A stretch of 38,662 nt of DNA from Bifidobacterium breve (GCA_945866305.1 CAMBGS010000007.1:1-38662), one strand, 5' to 3'; shown: positions 7,884 through 18,279, numbered from the stretch's first letter. Notes: a model not told the origin generated them from the letters alone. Made by a program: numbers and translations.

Positions 7884-8692
7884 GCATCCTGCAAAAATTT
7901 GGTCAAATCATGATCTGAGATCAAGACCGCCGGTCCCGTCAAGGTTGCGTTGGAATGTGGATCTATATCTACAACCAACCGCCCACCCGGAGGATAGATA
8001 ACCCAACGCGCAGGTAAATTCTCTTTCAGATGTAATGTTGCTGCCAACGCAACCGCACATGTTCCGGTGCCACAAGATTTGGTTTCACCAATGCCCCGTT
8101 CATGCACGCGCATTTTAGCTTCATGATTAGGCATAATTTCAACAAACTCTACGTTGACACCTTCGGCATAAGTATCTTTGGGGCGTACAACAGGTGCATC
8201 TTTGAGTGATCCAACATCTTCAATTTTTTCGACAAATACAACTGCGTGTGGATTTCCTACATTTATGTTGTATCCATTCCAGATCTTGCCTTCTACGGAT
8301 GCAGTGATCTCTCCGTTCTCATCGCTGACTTTGCCCATATTTACGGATATGTCATCAACCTTGGGTACTCGTAAATGTTTGATTCCATCTCGGGTATTGA
8401 TCGCAAAAATACCTTCTGGCTGATGTCCACGTTCTACCAAGTAACGAGCCATAACCCGAATTCCATTGCCGCACATTTCTGCTAGAGATCCATCGGCATT
8501 TCGGTAATCCATAAACCATTTTTCATCCCGCTTTGTGATGCGAATCAGCCCATCGGCGCCTATGCCTGTCTCGCGATTACAGATTGCAGCTGTCTGGGCG
8601 GTGGTTATTGAAATTTCATCGGCTGGATCAAAGAGAAGAACGAAATCATTTTCGGTGCCGTGCCCATATGTGCCGATTACAGTCTCAATCAT
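7880..8692 (-). CDS. dapF: Diaminopimelate epimerase
   Basis: DapF interconverts LL- and meso-diaminopimelate for lysine and peptidoglycan synthesis. The ORF track starts at 8755, but the real start is the ATG at 8692: it forms an ATGA overlap with the miaA stop and gives [17 protein letters not shown], the normal DapF N-terminus (270 residues). The two catalytic cysteines are present, C74 in MCGNGIRV and C207 in SCGTGTCAVALA, along with the GADGLIRI block. It overlaps hflX downstream by 4 bases. This miaA-dapF-hflX order is shared with Mycobacterium. Confidence 0.97.
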   Translation of the reverse strand: MIETVIGTYGHGTENDFVLLFDPADEISITTAQTAAICNRETGIGADGLIRITKRDEKWFMDYRNADGSLAEMCGNGIRVMARYLVERGHQPEGIFAINTRDGIKHLRVPKVDDISVNMGKVSDENGEITASVEGKIWNGYNINVGNPHAVVFVEKIEDVGSLKDAPVVRPKDTYAEGVNVEFVEIMPNHEAKMRVHERGIGETKSCGTGTCAVALAATLHLKENLPARWVIYPPGGRLVVDIDPHSNATLTGPAVLISDHDLTKFLQDA

Positions 8693-9597
8693 GATGAAGA
8701 CGAGTTTATCTTCTCGAGCACCGTTTCCAGTCGCGGTTGTGTTGGGGATATCCACTTAATTCGCGTATCGCGAGAGAACCAGGTCTCTTGTCGTCTGACA
8801 TATTGACGTGTAGCCCGCTTTGTTTCTTCAATAGCTAAATCCTCGGAGATATCTCCGCTTCGCATTGCGATGATCTGCGCATAACCTAAGGCGCGTCGCG
8901 CAGTAGTAGCCTGGGTTATTCCCGCGTCAATCAAACGATCTACCTCGGCCACAAAACCTGCTTCCCACATGCGATCAACGCGAGCCTCTACACGTTCGCC
9001 AAGTTCTGCTCGGTCCATCACTAAACCGAACTGAAGGGCATCGGGATAGAGAGAGCTGTCTTCGCGCGGTAAATTTGCAGTAAATGGTTTACCGGTTATT
9101 TCAATAACTTCTAAGGCGCGAATTACTCGCCTCTCATTTTGTCGATCTATGGCTGCCGCTGCTGCAGGATCCAATTGTTCTAGTCGTTGAAATAGTTGAA
9201 CTATTCCAAACTCTTTTGCCTCCTCTGTCAATCTCTGGCGAACGACAGCATCTGTGTCTGGGAAGTTTAAATCATCCAAAATTGACTTAATGTAAAGCCC
9301 TGTTCCCCCAACAATGATTGCGTGTTTGCCACGACCATGAATTGCAGTAACCGATTTCCGAGCTAACTCTTGATACCACGCAACTGTGGAGTCTTGGGTG
9401 ACCGCCAAAATATCTAACATGTGGTGTTCGATTCCACCTCGCTCAGCAGGTGGAAGTTTGGCAGTGCCAATATCCATACCTTTATAGATCTGCATTGAGT
9501 CAGCGTTGATAATCTCTGCACCAATTTCCTGCGCTAAGGAAACCGCTAAATCACTCTTGCCTGTAGCAGTAGCGCCACAGATAACGAGCGTTTTCAT
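8689..9597 (-). CDS. miaA: tRNA dimethylallyltransferase (A37 prenyltransferase)
   Basis: The 302-residue protein begins with P-loop [15 protein letters not shown] and contains [18 protein letters not shown] (the catalytic Asp region), [14 protein letters not shown], and the C-terminal tRNA-contacting helices with [12 protein letters not shown]. It transfers dimethylallyl from DMAPP to N6 of A37 in tRNAs reading UNN codons, making i6A, the substrate of MiaB encoded directly upstream. Both ends are 4-base ATGA overlaps (miaB stop and dapF start), so miaB, miaA and dapF are likely co-translated. Confidence 0.97.
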   Translation of the reverse strand: MKTLVICGATATGKSDLAVSLAQEIGAEIINADSMQIYKGMDIGTAKLPPAERGGIEHHMLDILAVTQDSTVAWYQELARKSVTAIHGRGKHAIIVGGTGLYIKSILDDLNFPDTDAVVRQRLTEEAKEFGIVQLFQRLEQLDPAAAAAIDRQNERRVIRALEVIEITGKPFTANLPREDSSLYPDALQFGLVMDRAELGERVEARVDRMWEAGFVAEVDRLIDAGITQATTARRALGYAQIIAMRSGDISEDLAIEETKRATRQYVRRQETWFSRDTRIKWISPTQPRLETVLEKINSSSS

Positions 9598-11012
9598 TTC
9601 ACCTTGGGAATTCCGAGCATGGTTGGTTGTGGACCAATCTTTGCTTCTCGTTCAGCAAATGCATCTCCCCCTCGTGTTTCGAAGTGCGCGTCTTCCTTCC
9701 CAATTAAGTAATGCGCAGATGCATCAGAGATCGTCAAGTCTACAAAATCGCCTGGTCTAGCCTTGCTTATTGCATCGAAGTGGACGAGGCGGAAATCTTC
9801 TGTCTTACCTGTAAGTCGCGATTGTGCAGCATCTCGTCGGCCTTCGACTTCAGAGACAAGCGCTCGATGTTTGCTACCAATTGAGCGCTGATTAACGCCC
9901 AGTGATATCCCTTGTTGATGCTCATGCAATCTCGTATATCGCTCACCGACGACTTCTGTCGCAACTTGATTGGGCATCACACCCGCTGGAGTGCCAGGTC
10001 TAATTGAATACTTATATGTGTAGGCCGCCGCAAATTGTGCTTGCGTTGCCAAATCCATAGTTGCTTGGAAATCTTCTTCAGTCTCTCCCGGGAATCCAAC
10101 AATTATGTCGGTTGTAATCATCGCCTCTGGCATCGCCTGACGCACTCGGTCTAGAATCCCTAAGTAACGGCTGGTTCTGTAGGAACGACGCATCTCTTGC
10201 AGAATGCGATCGGATCCAGATTGCAGCGGCATATGCAAATGAGGCATTACATTCTTCGTACTTGCCATGACTTCAATTACATCGTCTGTGAAATCGCGAG
10301 GATGTGGTGACATAAAGCGAACTCGTTCTAGACCGTCAATCTTTCCGCATTCGCGCAACAAATTCGCAAAAGCGCTGCGATCTCCAAAATCAACGCCATA
10401 GGCGTTTACATTTTGACCAAGTAGCGTAATCTCAATTACCCCTTGATCAACCAGGGCGCGAATCTCTTTCAAGATATCTGATGCAGGGCGGTCTTTCTCT
10501 ATCCCGCGTAAAGTCGGAACGATGCAGAAGGTACAGGTGTTATTACAACCGACTGAGATTGATACCCAGGAAGTAAATGCCGAAAACCTGCGGGCGGGCA
10601 GCGTTGATGGGAAGTGTTCCAGCGCTTCTAAAATTTCAATTTGTGATTCTTCTTCAATACGGGCGCGCTCCAATAAAACTGGAAGCGAACCAACGTTATG
10701 AGTGCCAAAGACCACGTCTACGTATGGTGCTTTCTTTAAAATTGTTGACTGATCTTTCTGCGCCAAACAGCCGCCCACCGCGATTTGCATGTTGGGATTG
10801 GCTTTCTTGATGGGTGCTAAGAAACTTAAATTTCCATAAAGCTTGTTATCAGCATTTTCGCGAACAGCGCACGTGTTAAAAACCACGATATCTGCTTGCA
10901 CTCCTGGAGCAACAGGGAGGTATCCAGCCTCGTCTAGGAGCCCGGCGATGCGTTCAGAATCGTGAACGTTCATCTGGCAGCCATAAGTTTCGACTGTATA
11001 AGTGCGGGTCAT
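9594..11012 (-). CDS. miaB: tRNA-2-methylthio-N6-dimethylallyladenosine synthase
   Basis: MiaB adds the 2-methylthio group to i6A37. The ORF track begins at 11177, giving a 55-residue non-homologous leader that would run into the upstream amidotransferase; the start at 11012 gives [19 protein letters not shown], the family N-terminus, and is preceded by a TACTCT box 7 nt away. The 472-residue product has the UPF0004 cluster cysteines C12, C48 and C82, the radical-SAM CNNTCTFC motif (C156, C160, C163) and a C-terminal TRAM domain. It heads the miaB-miaA-dapF-hflX unit. Confidence 0.97.
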   Translation of the reverse strand: MTRTYTVETYGCQMNVHDSERIAGLLDEAGYLPVAPGVQADIVVFNTCAVRENADNKLYGNLSFLAPIKKANPNMQIAVGGCLAQKDQSTILKKAPYVDVVFGTHNVGSLPVLLERARIEEESQIEILEALEHFPSTLPARRFSAFTSWVSISVGCNNTCTFCIVPTLRGIEKDRPASDILKEIRALVDQGVIEITLLGQNVNAYGVDFGDRSAFANLLRECGKIDGLERVRFMSPHPRDFTDDVIEVMASTKNVMPHLHMPLQSGSDRILQEMRRSYRTSRYLGILDRVRQAMPEAMITTDIIVGFPGETEEDFQATMDLATQAQFAAAYTYKYSIRPGTPAGVMPNQVATEVVGERYTRLHEHQQGISLGVNQRSIGSKHRALVSEVEGRRDAAQSRLTGKTEDFRLVHFDAISKARPGDFVDLTISDASAHYLIGKEDAHFETRGGDAFAEREAKIGPQPTMLGIPKVK

Positions 11013-11019
11013 AAAGGCA

Positions 11020-11025
11020 AGAGTA
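11020..11025 (-). promoter_or_regulatory. -10 box of leaderless promoter for miaB
   Basis: Minus-strand TACTCT ends 7 nt before the miaB ATG at 11012, inside the 22-base gap after the amidotransferase stop. It implies that miaB-miaA-dapF-hflX has its own promoter. Confidence 0.5.
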
Positions 11026-11034
11026 ACGCGGTGC

Positions 11035-11775
11035 TTAGAGTGGTAAAACCTCAAATGATAAATCACGTCGGTTAATGATAAGAATTGAATGATTTTGCAG
11101 GCGGCTCCAATGGTCTTTGCCCCATCCAGTCGATGCCACTTTAACCACGCCTTCCTCAACGCTGTAGCGGAGTTCATAGTGGCTATCTACTGTCCATTCA
11201 GTCACATCGGACTCATTAAATTCGCATACGGCAATCATGTGCTCCGGTGTGAGGAGCATGCAATTAATACTCGTAAATTTGCACTTAGCCACGATGGTTC
11301 GCACCGCTTTACGAACGCCCTCAAGCAACCCTAATTCATCTATCTCAGTGAGGACTGTGTAAAAATAACGCTCACTATCGGTGGTTGAGGTAAATTGCGA
11401 AAGGTATCTTGGGTCTACAAATTTCTCGATCTCGCTAATTGATTTGATAGTTCCGTTGTGCATAAATGAAAATTCTCCGTGCACAAATGGATGGTTATTT
11501 GCTAAATCTACCGCCAGTCCCTTTGAAGCCAGTCGTAAGTGTAAAAGTGCACCATCGGATTTGAGTCTATTAGTAGATTCGGCAAATTTTTCACTCTCTG
11601 CCGCCAAAGTTAAATCTCTTACTAAAGCAGTACTTCGGTTTGTTGCTGAGTTAGCTGAAATTCCCCAACCATGTTTATGTTCTTTAGAGAGTTCTACAAA
11701 GTTTTCAAAACCTTCACCAATTACATCTGCGAAGGTGCGCTCTTCATTTGAAACATAACCAAGTAATCTGCACAT
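11035..11775 (-). CDS. Class II glutamine amidotransferase (YafJ/EgtC-like)
   Basis: The 246-residue protein starts MCRLLGYVS, placing the N-terminal nucleophile Cys at position 2 after Met removal, as in Ntn-type class II glutamine amidotransferases. It also has [18 protein letters not shown] (Arg that positions glutamine) and [18 protein letters not shown], the conserved Asn/His/Asp-Gly region. It would release ammonia from glutamine or a gamma-glutamyl compound. No synthetase or ergothioneine gene is nearby, so the substrate is unknown. The start is supported by TAGATT 6 nt upstream. It lies between the desaturase gene and miaB. Confidence 0.85.
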   Translation of the reverse strand: MCRLLGYVSNEERTFADVIGEGFENFVELSKEHKHGWGISANSATNRSTALVRDLTLAAESEKFAESTNRLKSDGALLHLRLASKGLAVDLANNHPFVHGEFSFMHNGTIKSISEIEKFVDPRYLSQFTSTTDSERYFYTVLTEIDELGLLEGVRKAVRTIVAKCKFTSINCMLLTPEHMIAVCEFNESDVTEWTVDSHYELRYSVEEGVVKVASTGWGKDHWSRLQNHSILIINRRDLSFEVLPL

Positions 11776-11781
11776 GGGGCA

Positions 11782-11787
11782 AATCTA
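11782..11787 (-). promoter_or_regulatory. -10 box of leaderless promoter for the glutamine amidotransferase
   Basis: Minus-strand TAGATT is followed by TGCCCC and the ATG at 11775. It lies within the 22-base spacer after the desaturase gene; no Shine-Dalgarno is visible. Confidence 0.5.
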
Positions 11788-11797
11788 TCGTTGAAAT

Positions 11798-12766
11798 CTA
11801 ATTTTGAATACGAATTGGGGATTGTCCACGAGCAACAAGTCTCTCAAAGTGAACTTCGCGTTTGTCGTTAAAGATCGCCGCTTCTTTTCCAGACTTCTCC
11901 ATAAAGGCCGTCAGTTCGTCACGTGCGACCAGGCCATCGCCAGACAGATCATTTCTTTCGAAGACGTTCCATGCGCGCAGTACGGGAGAGACAACATCAT
12001 CTAAATGTTGCTGCAAATCATAAATTCCGGCGAGAGCGATCTGCACAGCTTTACGACCAAAGCCGGGCATATTTGCGCCAGGCATATCGAAATTCGTAAC
12101 CACATCTGCAATTGCCCGCATTGCCGCGTTTGGCTCCATATCTAACGCTGCAGAAAGGGTATTACGGTAGAAGAGCATGTGCAGATTCTCATCTAGAGCA
12201 ACGCGCTGCATCATGTTTTCTGCAATCGGATCATCAGAAATTTTCCCAGTATTGCGATGTGAAATACGTGTTGCTAGTTCCTGGAAAGAGACATATGCGA
12301 TTGTGTGCAACATGTCGTTTTCATACGGTGTCTGGTAGCCAAGTGACATATGTGCCATACGTAAATCTTCTAGCTCATATGGGTCAACGCCGCGCGTGGC
12401 CATTAAGTAATCACGAATTACGATTGAGTGTCTGGCTTCTTCTGCAGTCCATCTTTCAATCCAATTTCCCCAAGCGCCATCGCGGCCCATCGAAATTGCG
12501 ATCTCAGTGTGATAGCTCGGCAGATTATCTTCGGTAAGCAAATTCAAAATTAAAGAGTCTTGAGCAACCGGAGTTAGGCGAGAATCTTTCGCTTCCCAAG
12601 CATCTCCATTTAAAGGTCCGGCGTAATCTCGGCCTTCTGACCAAGGGACATACTCGTGGGGATACCAATTCTTTTGTACTGCTAGATGGCGTTCAAGTTC
12701 GACTGCAACGACGGGTTCCAAATCGCGAATTAATCTCGCTTGAATCTCTGCCGTTTCATCACTCAT
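11798..12766 (-). CDS. Acyl-[acyl-carrier-protein] desaturase (DesA type)
   Basis: The 322-residue soluble protein of the fatty-acid desaturase type 2 family has a di-iron four-helix bundle with the two characteristic Glu/His motifs, EEARHSIVIRDYL and DENLHMLFYR. These ligate the diferric centre that introduces a cis double bond into acyl-ACP using O2 and reduced ferredoxin. It resembles actinobacterial DesA1/DesA2 proteins. The product would adjust membrane fluidity. TAGCGT lies 6 nt before the ATG. It occupies the position immediately after trmD, where rplS is usually found in bacteria. Confidence 0.88.
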   Translation of the reverse strand: MSDETAEIQARLIRDLEPVVAVELERHLAVQKNWYPHEYVPWSEGRDYAGPLNGDAWEAKDSRLTPVAQDSLILNLLTEDNLPSYHTEIAISMGRDGAWGNWIERWTAEEARHSIVIRDYLMATRGVDPYELEDLRMAHMSLGYQTPYENDMLHTIAYVSFQELATRISHRNTGKISDDPIAENMMQRVALDENLHMLFYRNTLSAALDMEPNAAMRAIADVVTNFDMPGANMPGFGRKAVQIALAGIYDLQQHLDDVVSPVLRAWNVFERNDLSGDGLVARDELTAFMEKSGKEAAIFNDKREVHFERLVARGQSPIRIQN

Positions 12767-12772
12767 AGGTGA

Positions 12773-12778
12773 ACGCTA
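12773..12778 (-). promoter_or_regulatory. -10 box of leaderless promoter for the acyl-ACP desaturase
   Basis: Minus-strand TAGCGT ends 6 nt before the ATG at 12766. The bases between (TCACCT) are anti-Shine-Dalgarno-like, so a ribosome binding site is absent. A TTGACT lies further upstream, but 23 bases away, too far for a standard -35. Confidence 0.5.
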
Positions 12779-12803
12779 CGGGAGATTCGTGGTTACTGAC
12801 GAG

Positions 12804-13487
12804 TCAATTTGTCCTTTTGGCGCGTTCTTCTGCCTGTAATTCGCGCCACTTTGCAATTTCGCCGTGATTTCCACTTAATAAAATCTCAGGAACGCTAAGT
12901 CCGCGCCATTCTTGGGGCTTTGTAAAGGTGGGGTATTCAAGGTAACCATCAGAATTATGTGACTCTTCTATAAGTGATTCAGGATTACCAAGTACTCCCG
13001 GAATCAAGCGAGTGATCGCTTCGATCATAACTAGCGACGCAACTTCTCCCCCACCGAGTACGTACTCACCAATTGAAACCTCGTGGACACGAACGCCGAC
13101 TTTTGCATAATCTGCGCCTAAATAGTGTTGGCGGACTCGATCATCAATTCCTTCATAACGTCCACATGCGAAAACCAAGTGCCTACTCTTTGAAAATTCT
13201 TCCGCCATCTTTTGCGTGAAACGACTTCCAGCAGGTGTCAGAATTATTAGATCCACATCTGAAATCAAGAGCGGATCGAGCGCCTGGCCCCAAATTTCGG
13301 GAAGCATTACCATCCCTGCGCCGCCACCATATGGAGTGTCATCTACTGTGTTGTGGTTATCGTTGGTAAAAGCTCGCAAGTCATGAACTTGCAAATTAAC
13401 TAAACCTTTATCTTGTGCTTTTCCAAGTAAGGAAAGTTGTGCCGGAGCGAAGTACTCAGGGAAGATTGTTATTGCATCAATTTTCAT
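12804..13487 (-). CDS. trmD: tRNA (guanine-N1)-methyltransferase
   Basis: The 227-residue SPOUT (trefoil-knot) methyltransferase makes m1G37 in tRNAs with G36, preventing +1 frameshifts. The diagnostic blocks [40 protein letters not shown] and PGVLGN are all present, and length is normal. The ATG overlaps the rimM stop by 4 bases. It belongs to the conserved rpsP-khpA-rimM-trmD ribosome maturation unit; rplS does not follow. Confidence 0.97.
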   Translation of the reverse strand: MKIDAITIFPEYFAPAQLSLLGKAQDKGLVNLQVHDLRAFTNDNHNTVDDTPYGGGAGMVMLPEIWGQALDPLLISDVDLIILTPAGSRFTQKMAEEFSKSRHLVFACGRYEGIDDRVRQHYLGADYAKVGVRVHEVSIGEYVLGGGEVASLVMIEAITRLIPGVLGNPESLIEESHNSDGYLEYPTFTKPQEWRGLSVPEILLSGNHGEIAKWRELQAEERAKRTN

Positions 13488-13993
13488 TGATTAGCCTCAC
13501 TCTCGTAAAAATCAGGTGGGATTACCGTCATTGTCTTTGCCTTGACGTCTACAATCGGCACGAGCTGGCTTACAAAAGGAATCAGCACTTCGCCCGATTC
13601 GGTTTTAATTGAAAGCACATCTTGACCCGGCAGATTGAGTACATCAGTAACTTCACCGAGTAAATCCCCATCAACTAAGTAGGCCTTACAGCCAACAAGT
13701 TGTAATACGTGGTAATCATCTTCTTCAAACCCAGGTTCGTCGATATCAACTTGAGCAAATAGCAGGACATCACGTAGTTTTTCAATTGCATTGCGATCAG
13801 TAAATCCAGCAAACCCAAGTAACAAAATGCCATTATGGACTCGCGCAGAAACCACAGTTAAATCACCATGGTTATCTGTTTCAAGTTGTGCGCCGATGGC
13901 GAAACGTTCTTCCGCTAAATCGGTGCGAACTTCAATAGTCGCTTCACCAAGAATTCCGTGAGCGCGACCAATGCGACCTACATTTAGGCGCAT
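13484..13993 (-). CDS. rimM: 16S rRNA processing protein RimM
   Basis: RimM assists maturation of the 30S head. It has an N-terminal RimM barrel ([19 protein letters not shown]) and a C-terminal PRC-barrel domain ([35 protein letters not shown]). The ORF track starts at a TTG at 14002, but the ATG at 13993 matches the usual N-terminus (MRLNVGRIG, 169 residues) and is preferred; neither has a strong Shine-Dalgarno. Its stop overlaps the trmD start (ATGA), and khpA ends 14 bases upstream of the chosen start. Confidence 0.93.
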   Translation of the reverse strand: MRLNVGRIGRAHGILGEATIEVRTDLAEERFAIGAQLETDNHGDLTVVSARVHNGILLLGFAGFTDRNAIEKLRDVLLFAQVDIDEPGFEEDDYHVLQLVGCKAYLVDGDLLGEVTDVLNLPGQDVLSIKTESGEVLIPFVSQLVPIVDVKAKTMTVIPPDFYESEANQ

Positions 13994-14007
13994 ACCTGAC
14001 AACAGAG

Positions 14008-14247
14008 TTAACGAGCCTCGTCGGTATCGATGAGATCAACACGAACTGTGCGACCTGCAATTGCGCTTACGACAGTGCGTAGCGCCTTAGCAGTGCGACC
14101 GTTACGGCCAATTACCTTGCCGATATCTTCAGGATTGACACGAACTTCAAGAGTTGTGCCGCGACGGTGAGTCTTTTCCTTAACGATGACATCTTCAGGA
14201 TTATCAACGATTCCTTTAACGAGGTGCTCGAGAGCTTCGTCCATCAT
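14008..14247 (-). CDS. khpA: KH-domain RNA-binding protein KhpA
   Basis: This 79-residue single-KH-domain protein contains the nucleic-acid binding GKVIGRNGRTAKALR loop (GxxG type). KhpA-family proteins, usually between rpsP and rimM, bind many RNAs, often with KhpB, and affect cell division and translation in other bacteria. Two adjacent ATG codons can serve as start. It lies 2 bases after the rpsP stop, consistent with one operon. Confidence 0.95.
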   Translation of the reverse strand: MMDEALEHLVKGIVDNPEDVIVKEKTHRRGTTLEVRVNPEDIGKVIGRNGRTAKALRTVVSAIAGRTVRVDLIDTDEAR

Positions 14248-14249
14248 TG

Positions 14250-14822
14250 TTATTCGGCAGCCGCTTCTGGTGCAGCAACTTCTTCTACAACAGCTTCTTC
14301 TGAGGCTTCAACTACAGCTTCAACCGCTACTTCTGCAGTCGCAACTTCAGCTGGAACCTCTGCCACAACTTCGGTCGCAGTTGGTTCGGAGGCTTCAACA
14401 ACAGGAGCTGGGTTAGCTTTTGCAGCTAACTTCTCTTGCGCCTTCTTCTTCAAAGTTGTTGCGCCTTCTTTTGGCTCATCCATTGCCTGCTTAACAGCGG
14501 CTTCGTAAGCGATGCTCTTAGCCGGTTTTGGTGTTGCAAATTTAAGTGTTCCTTCAGTTCCAGGAAGACCCTTGAACTTCTGCCAATCGCCAGTGACCTT
14601 AAAGATCGCCTCTACAGCGGCAGTTGGTTGTGCTCCAACGCCAAGCCAGTACTGAGCGCGCGCAGAGTTAACTTCCATGATTGATGGCTCTTGTCCTGGA
14701 ACGTAACGACCAATTTCTTCAATTGATAGTCCGTTACGGGCTTTACGAGAATCTGTTACGACGATGCGGAAAAATGGTGTGCGGATTTTTCCCATGCGCA
14801 TTAAGCGAATTTTTGTAGACAA
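14250..14822 (-). CDS. rpsP: 30S ribosomal protein S16 with long C-terminal extension
   Basis: Residues 1-85 are a standard bS16 (STKIRLMRMGKIRTPFFRIVV, then ARKNGLSIEEIGRYVPG), a small-subunit assembly protein. About 100 further residues follow, starting with a Lys/Ala helix and ending in an Ala/Val/Glu-rich low-complexity acidic tail; similar extensions occur in other actinobacterial S16. The start is TTG, required by homology since no in-frame ATG or GTG lies near; AGGAG lies 10 bases upstream. It is the first gene of rpsP-khpA-rimM-trmD. Confidence 0.96.
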   Translation of the reverse strand: MSTKIRLMRMGKIRTPFFRIVVTDSRKARNGLSIEEIGRYVPGQEPSIMEVNSARAQYWLGVGAQPTAAVEAIFKVTGDWQKFKGLPGTEGTLKFATPKPAKSIAYEAAVKQAMDEPKEGATTLKKKAQEKLAAKANPAPVVEASEPTATEVVAEVPAEVATAEVAVEAVVEASEEAVVEEVAAPEAAAE

Positions 14823-14906
14823 AGAACTTGTGCTCCTAAAAAGTGTGTCGCATCTAAAGTTCGTGCAGCGGGGTGCGCACTTACTAGATCCAACTTTGGA
14901 TATGGA

Positions 14907-14934
14907 TGTTGTGGGGGTAGAGGGCCCCGCAACA
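14907..14934. terminator. Hairpin between ffh and rpsP, possible terminator or leader structure
   Basis: A TGTTG-x-GGGG stem pairs with CCCC-x-CAACA around an 8-base loop. On the minus strand (the coding direction) it would form just after ffh, but no U-tract follows. It may end the amtB-glnK-ffh transcript or be a leader hairpin of rpsP. A separate ATCCAA-CT-TTGGAT palindrome lies at 14888-14901. Confidence 0.4.
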
Positions 14935-14980
14935 GGAGGCTAATCTTGCCATTAAGGCGTGCAGATGCGAAATTGAGCGC

Positions 14981-16438
14981 TTATCCGCGTTCTTCGGCGG
15001 CCCGTTTAGCTGGGTTGCCTGATTTGGACTTCTTCTTAACCGGAGCCTGCACTTTTTTCGAAGAGATGGGCCCCGCTCCCATTCCGGCAGGCACACCCAT
15101 ACTTTGCGCCATTGCAGGTGGCATTCCACCACCTTTTCGCATCTGCCGCATCATCTTCTGCGCTGCTGAGAACTTATCAACTAATGAATTTACATCTTGA
15201 ACTTTACGTCCCGCACCAAGAGCAATACGCGCGCGCCTTGAACCATTTAAAACTTTGGGATCTTGTCGCTCAAGCGGGGTCATTGATTGAACGATCGATT
15301 TAGTGCGCACAATCTCGGATTCATCAAAGTTTTCGATCTGTTTCTTCATCGCACCGGCACCTGGCAACATTCCTAACAACTTAGACATAGATCCCATCTT
15401 GGACATCGCTTCTAACTGTTCCAAGAAATCTTCAAGAGTGAAATCATCTCCACGTGCGAATTTTTCTTCCATCTTCGCCGAAGATTCGCTGTCGAGCGCT
15501 TTCTTAGCTTGTTCGGCAAGCGTTGCCACATCTCCCATTCCAAGAATGCGCGAAGCCATACGTTCTGGATAGAAAATATCAAAATCAGTTAACTTCTCAC
15601 CATTTGAAGAGAACATAATCGGTTGTCCAGTTAACTTTGCGATTGAAAGCGCAGCTCCACCTCGCGCATCTCCGTCTAGCTTTGTTAAAACGACACCATC
15701 GAATCCAACGCCATCTTGGAACGCTTTAGCTGTGCGAACTGCATCTTGACCAATCATTGCATCAACTACAAACAAAATTTCATCTGGATTTACCGCATTG
15801 CGAATGTTTATTGCTTGCTGCATCAACTCTTGATCAACACCAAGTCTTCCCGCGGTGTCGACGATAACCATGTTATAAAGTTTTGATTTAGCAAAGGTCA
15901 GCGCTGCTTCTGCAACTTTGACTGGATCGCCAACTCCGTTTCCTGGCTCTGGCGCAAAAACTGGTACACCGACGCTCTCGCCTACTACTTGTAATTGCGT
16001 AACAGCGTTGGGGCGTTGTAAATCAGATGCAACTAATAGCGGAGTATTGCCTTGATCCAAATAAAACTTTGCTAATTTCCCGGCAAGAGTTGTCTTACCT
16101 GCGCCTTGCAAGCCAGCCAACATAATTACAGTGGGTGGGTTCTTGGTGAAGCGGATACGTCGGGCTGATCCCCCAAGAATTTCGATTAATTCTGCATTAA
16201 CGATTTCAAAAATTGCTTGCGCTTGATTGGTGCCAGATTGGAGAGTTGGTAGGGCGGCAAGTGACTTTTCACGAACTAACTCGATAAATGAATCAGCTAC
16301 GGAAAGTGCGACATCTGACTCGAGGAGCGCTGCTTTAATATCGGCACAAGTTTTTTCAATATCTGAAGTACTTAACTTGCCACGAGAGCGAAGTGATGAA
16401 AGCGCTCCGTTTAATTTGGTAGATAGTGAATCAAACAT
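14981..16438 (-). CDS. ffh: Signal recognition particle GTPase Ffh
   Basis: The 485-residue protein has an N domain (1-90), a G domain with P-loop GLQGAGKTTLAGKLAKF (about 109-125), DTAGRLGVDQ, TKLDGDARGGAAL and GEKLTDFDIF, and a methionine-rich M domain (from about 325) ending in a basic Lys tail. Bound to 4.5S RNA, it captures signal sequences of nascent membrane proteins and docks with FtsY, encoded about 2 kb upstream. The start sits just after a large inverted repeat, whose arm contains TAGAGT 9 nt before ATG, so it may have its own promoter. Confidence 0.98.
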   Translation of the reverse strand: MFDSLSTKLNGALSSLRSRGKLSTSDIEKTCADIKAALLESDVALSVADSFIELVREKSLAALPTLQSGTNQAQAIFEIVNAELIEILGGSARRIRFTKNPPTVIMLAGLQGAGKTTLAGKLAKFYLDQGNTPLLVASDLQRPNAVTQLQVVGESVGVPVFAPEPGNGVGDPVKVAEAALTFAKSKLYNMVIVDTAGRLGVDQELMQQAINIRNAVNPDEILFVVDAMIGQDAVRTAKAFQDGVGFDGVVLTKLDGDARGGAALSIAKLTGQPIMFSSNGEKLTDFDIFYPERMASRILGMGDVATLAEQAKKALDSESSAKMEEKFARGDDFTLEDFLEQLEAMSKMGSMSKLLGMLPGAGAMKKQIENFDESEIVRTKSIVQSMTPLERQDPKVLNGSRRARIALGAGRKVQDVNSLVDKFSAAQKMMRQMRKGGGMPPAMAQSMGVPAGMGAGPISSKKVQAPVKKKSKSGNPAKRAAEERG

Positions 16439-16445
16439 AATGAGC

Positions 16446-16491
16446 GCACTCTACTTGAGGAGCATGGCTTTGCCCTTCTCAAGTAGAGTGC
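16446..16491. terminator. Large inverted repeat between glnK and ffh
   Basis: GCACTCTACTTGAG and CTCAAGTAGAGTGC are perfectly complementary 14-base arms; with one mismatch the stem extends to 17 pairs around a 12-base loop. It fills nearly all of the 60-base glnK-ffh gap. There is no U-tract on either strand, so it is either a tail-less terminator or an mRNA processing or attenuation structure. Confidence 0.6.
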
Positions 16492-16498
16492 CGCATCA

Positions 16499-18129
<1,631 letters not shown>

Positions 18130-18151
18130 GAATAACCACCTTCATTTTTAT

Positions 18152-18165
18152 CGAGAGATCTCTCG
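18152..18165. promoter_or_regulatory. 14-bp palindrome upstream of amtB
   Basis: CGAGAGATCTCTCG is a perfect palindrome 23-36 bases before the amtB ATG, directly upstream of an AT-rich stretch (ATAAAAAT) that could hold the -10. It could be a repressor site or simply local symmetry. Confidence 0.4.
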
Positions 18166-18186
18166 CCTTTGAGATGGGGTAAAGAT

Positions 18187-18202
18187 GTCCTGCACGGGTT
18201 AC
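18187..18202 (-). promoter_or_regulatory. GlnR-like box 2 upstream of amtB
   Basis: Minus-strand GTAAC-CCGTGC-AGGAC keeps the AC-n9-AC core of actinobacterial GlnR sites. It lies about 58-73 bases before the amtB start. It is weaker than box 1. Confidence 0.4.
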
Positions 18203-18250
18203 AGAGGCTCGTTTTCTAGGTTAAGGCAGAGTCACAAAAGCGCGAGTCTT

Positions 18251-18266
18251 GTTACATCTTTGTTAC
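18251..18266 (-). promoter_or_regulatory. GlnR-like box 1 upstream of amtB
   Basis: Minus-strand GTAAC-AAAGAT-GTAAC consists of two identical pentamers with an 11-base repeat period, about one helical turn. This agrees with the gTnAC-n6-GaAAC GlnR consensus known from Streptomyces except one base. It lies between the ftsY stop and amtB. Confidence 0.5.
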
Positions 18267-18279
18267 AGGGATTCTGAAA

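Noticed and set aside
8693-8755. 21-residue N-terminal extension of DapF in the ORF track
   Set aside because: It lies within the miaA 3' end and has no homology to DapF; the ATG at 8692 forms a standard ATGA overlap.
11013-11177. 55-residue N-terminal extension of MiaB in the ORF track
   Set aside because: It overlaps the amidotransferase gene and precedes the normal MiaB N-terminus; a leaderless box supports the start at 11012.
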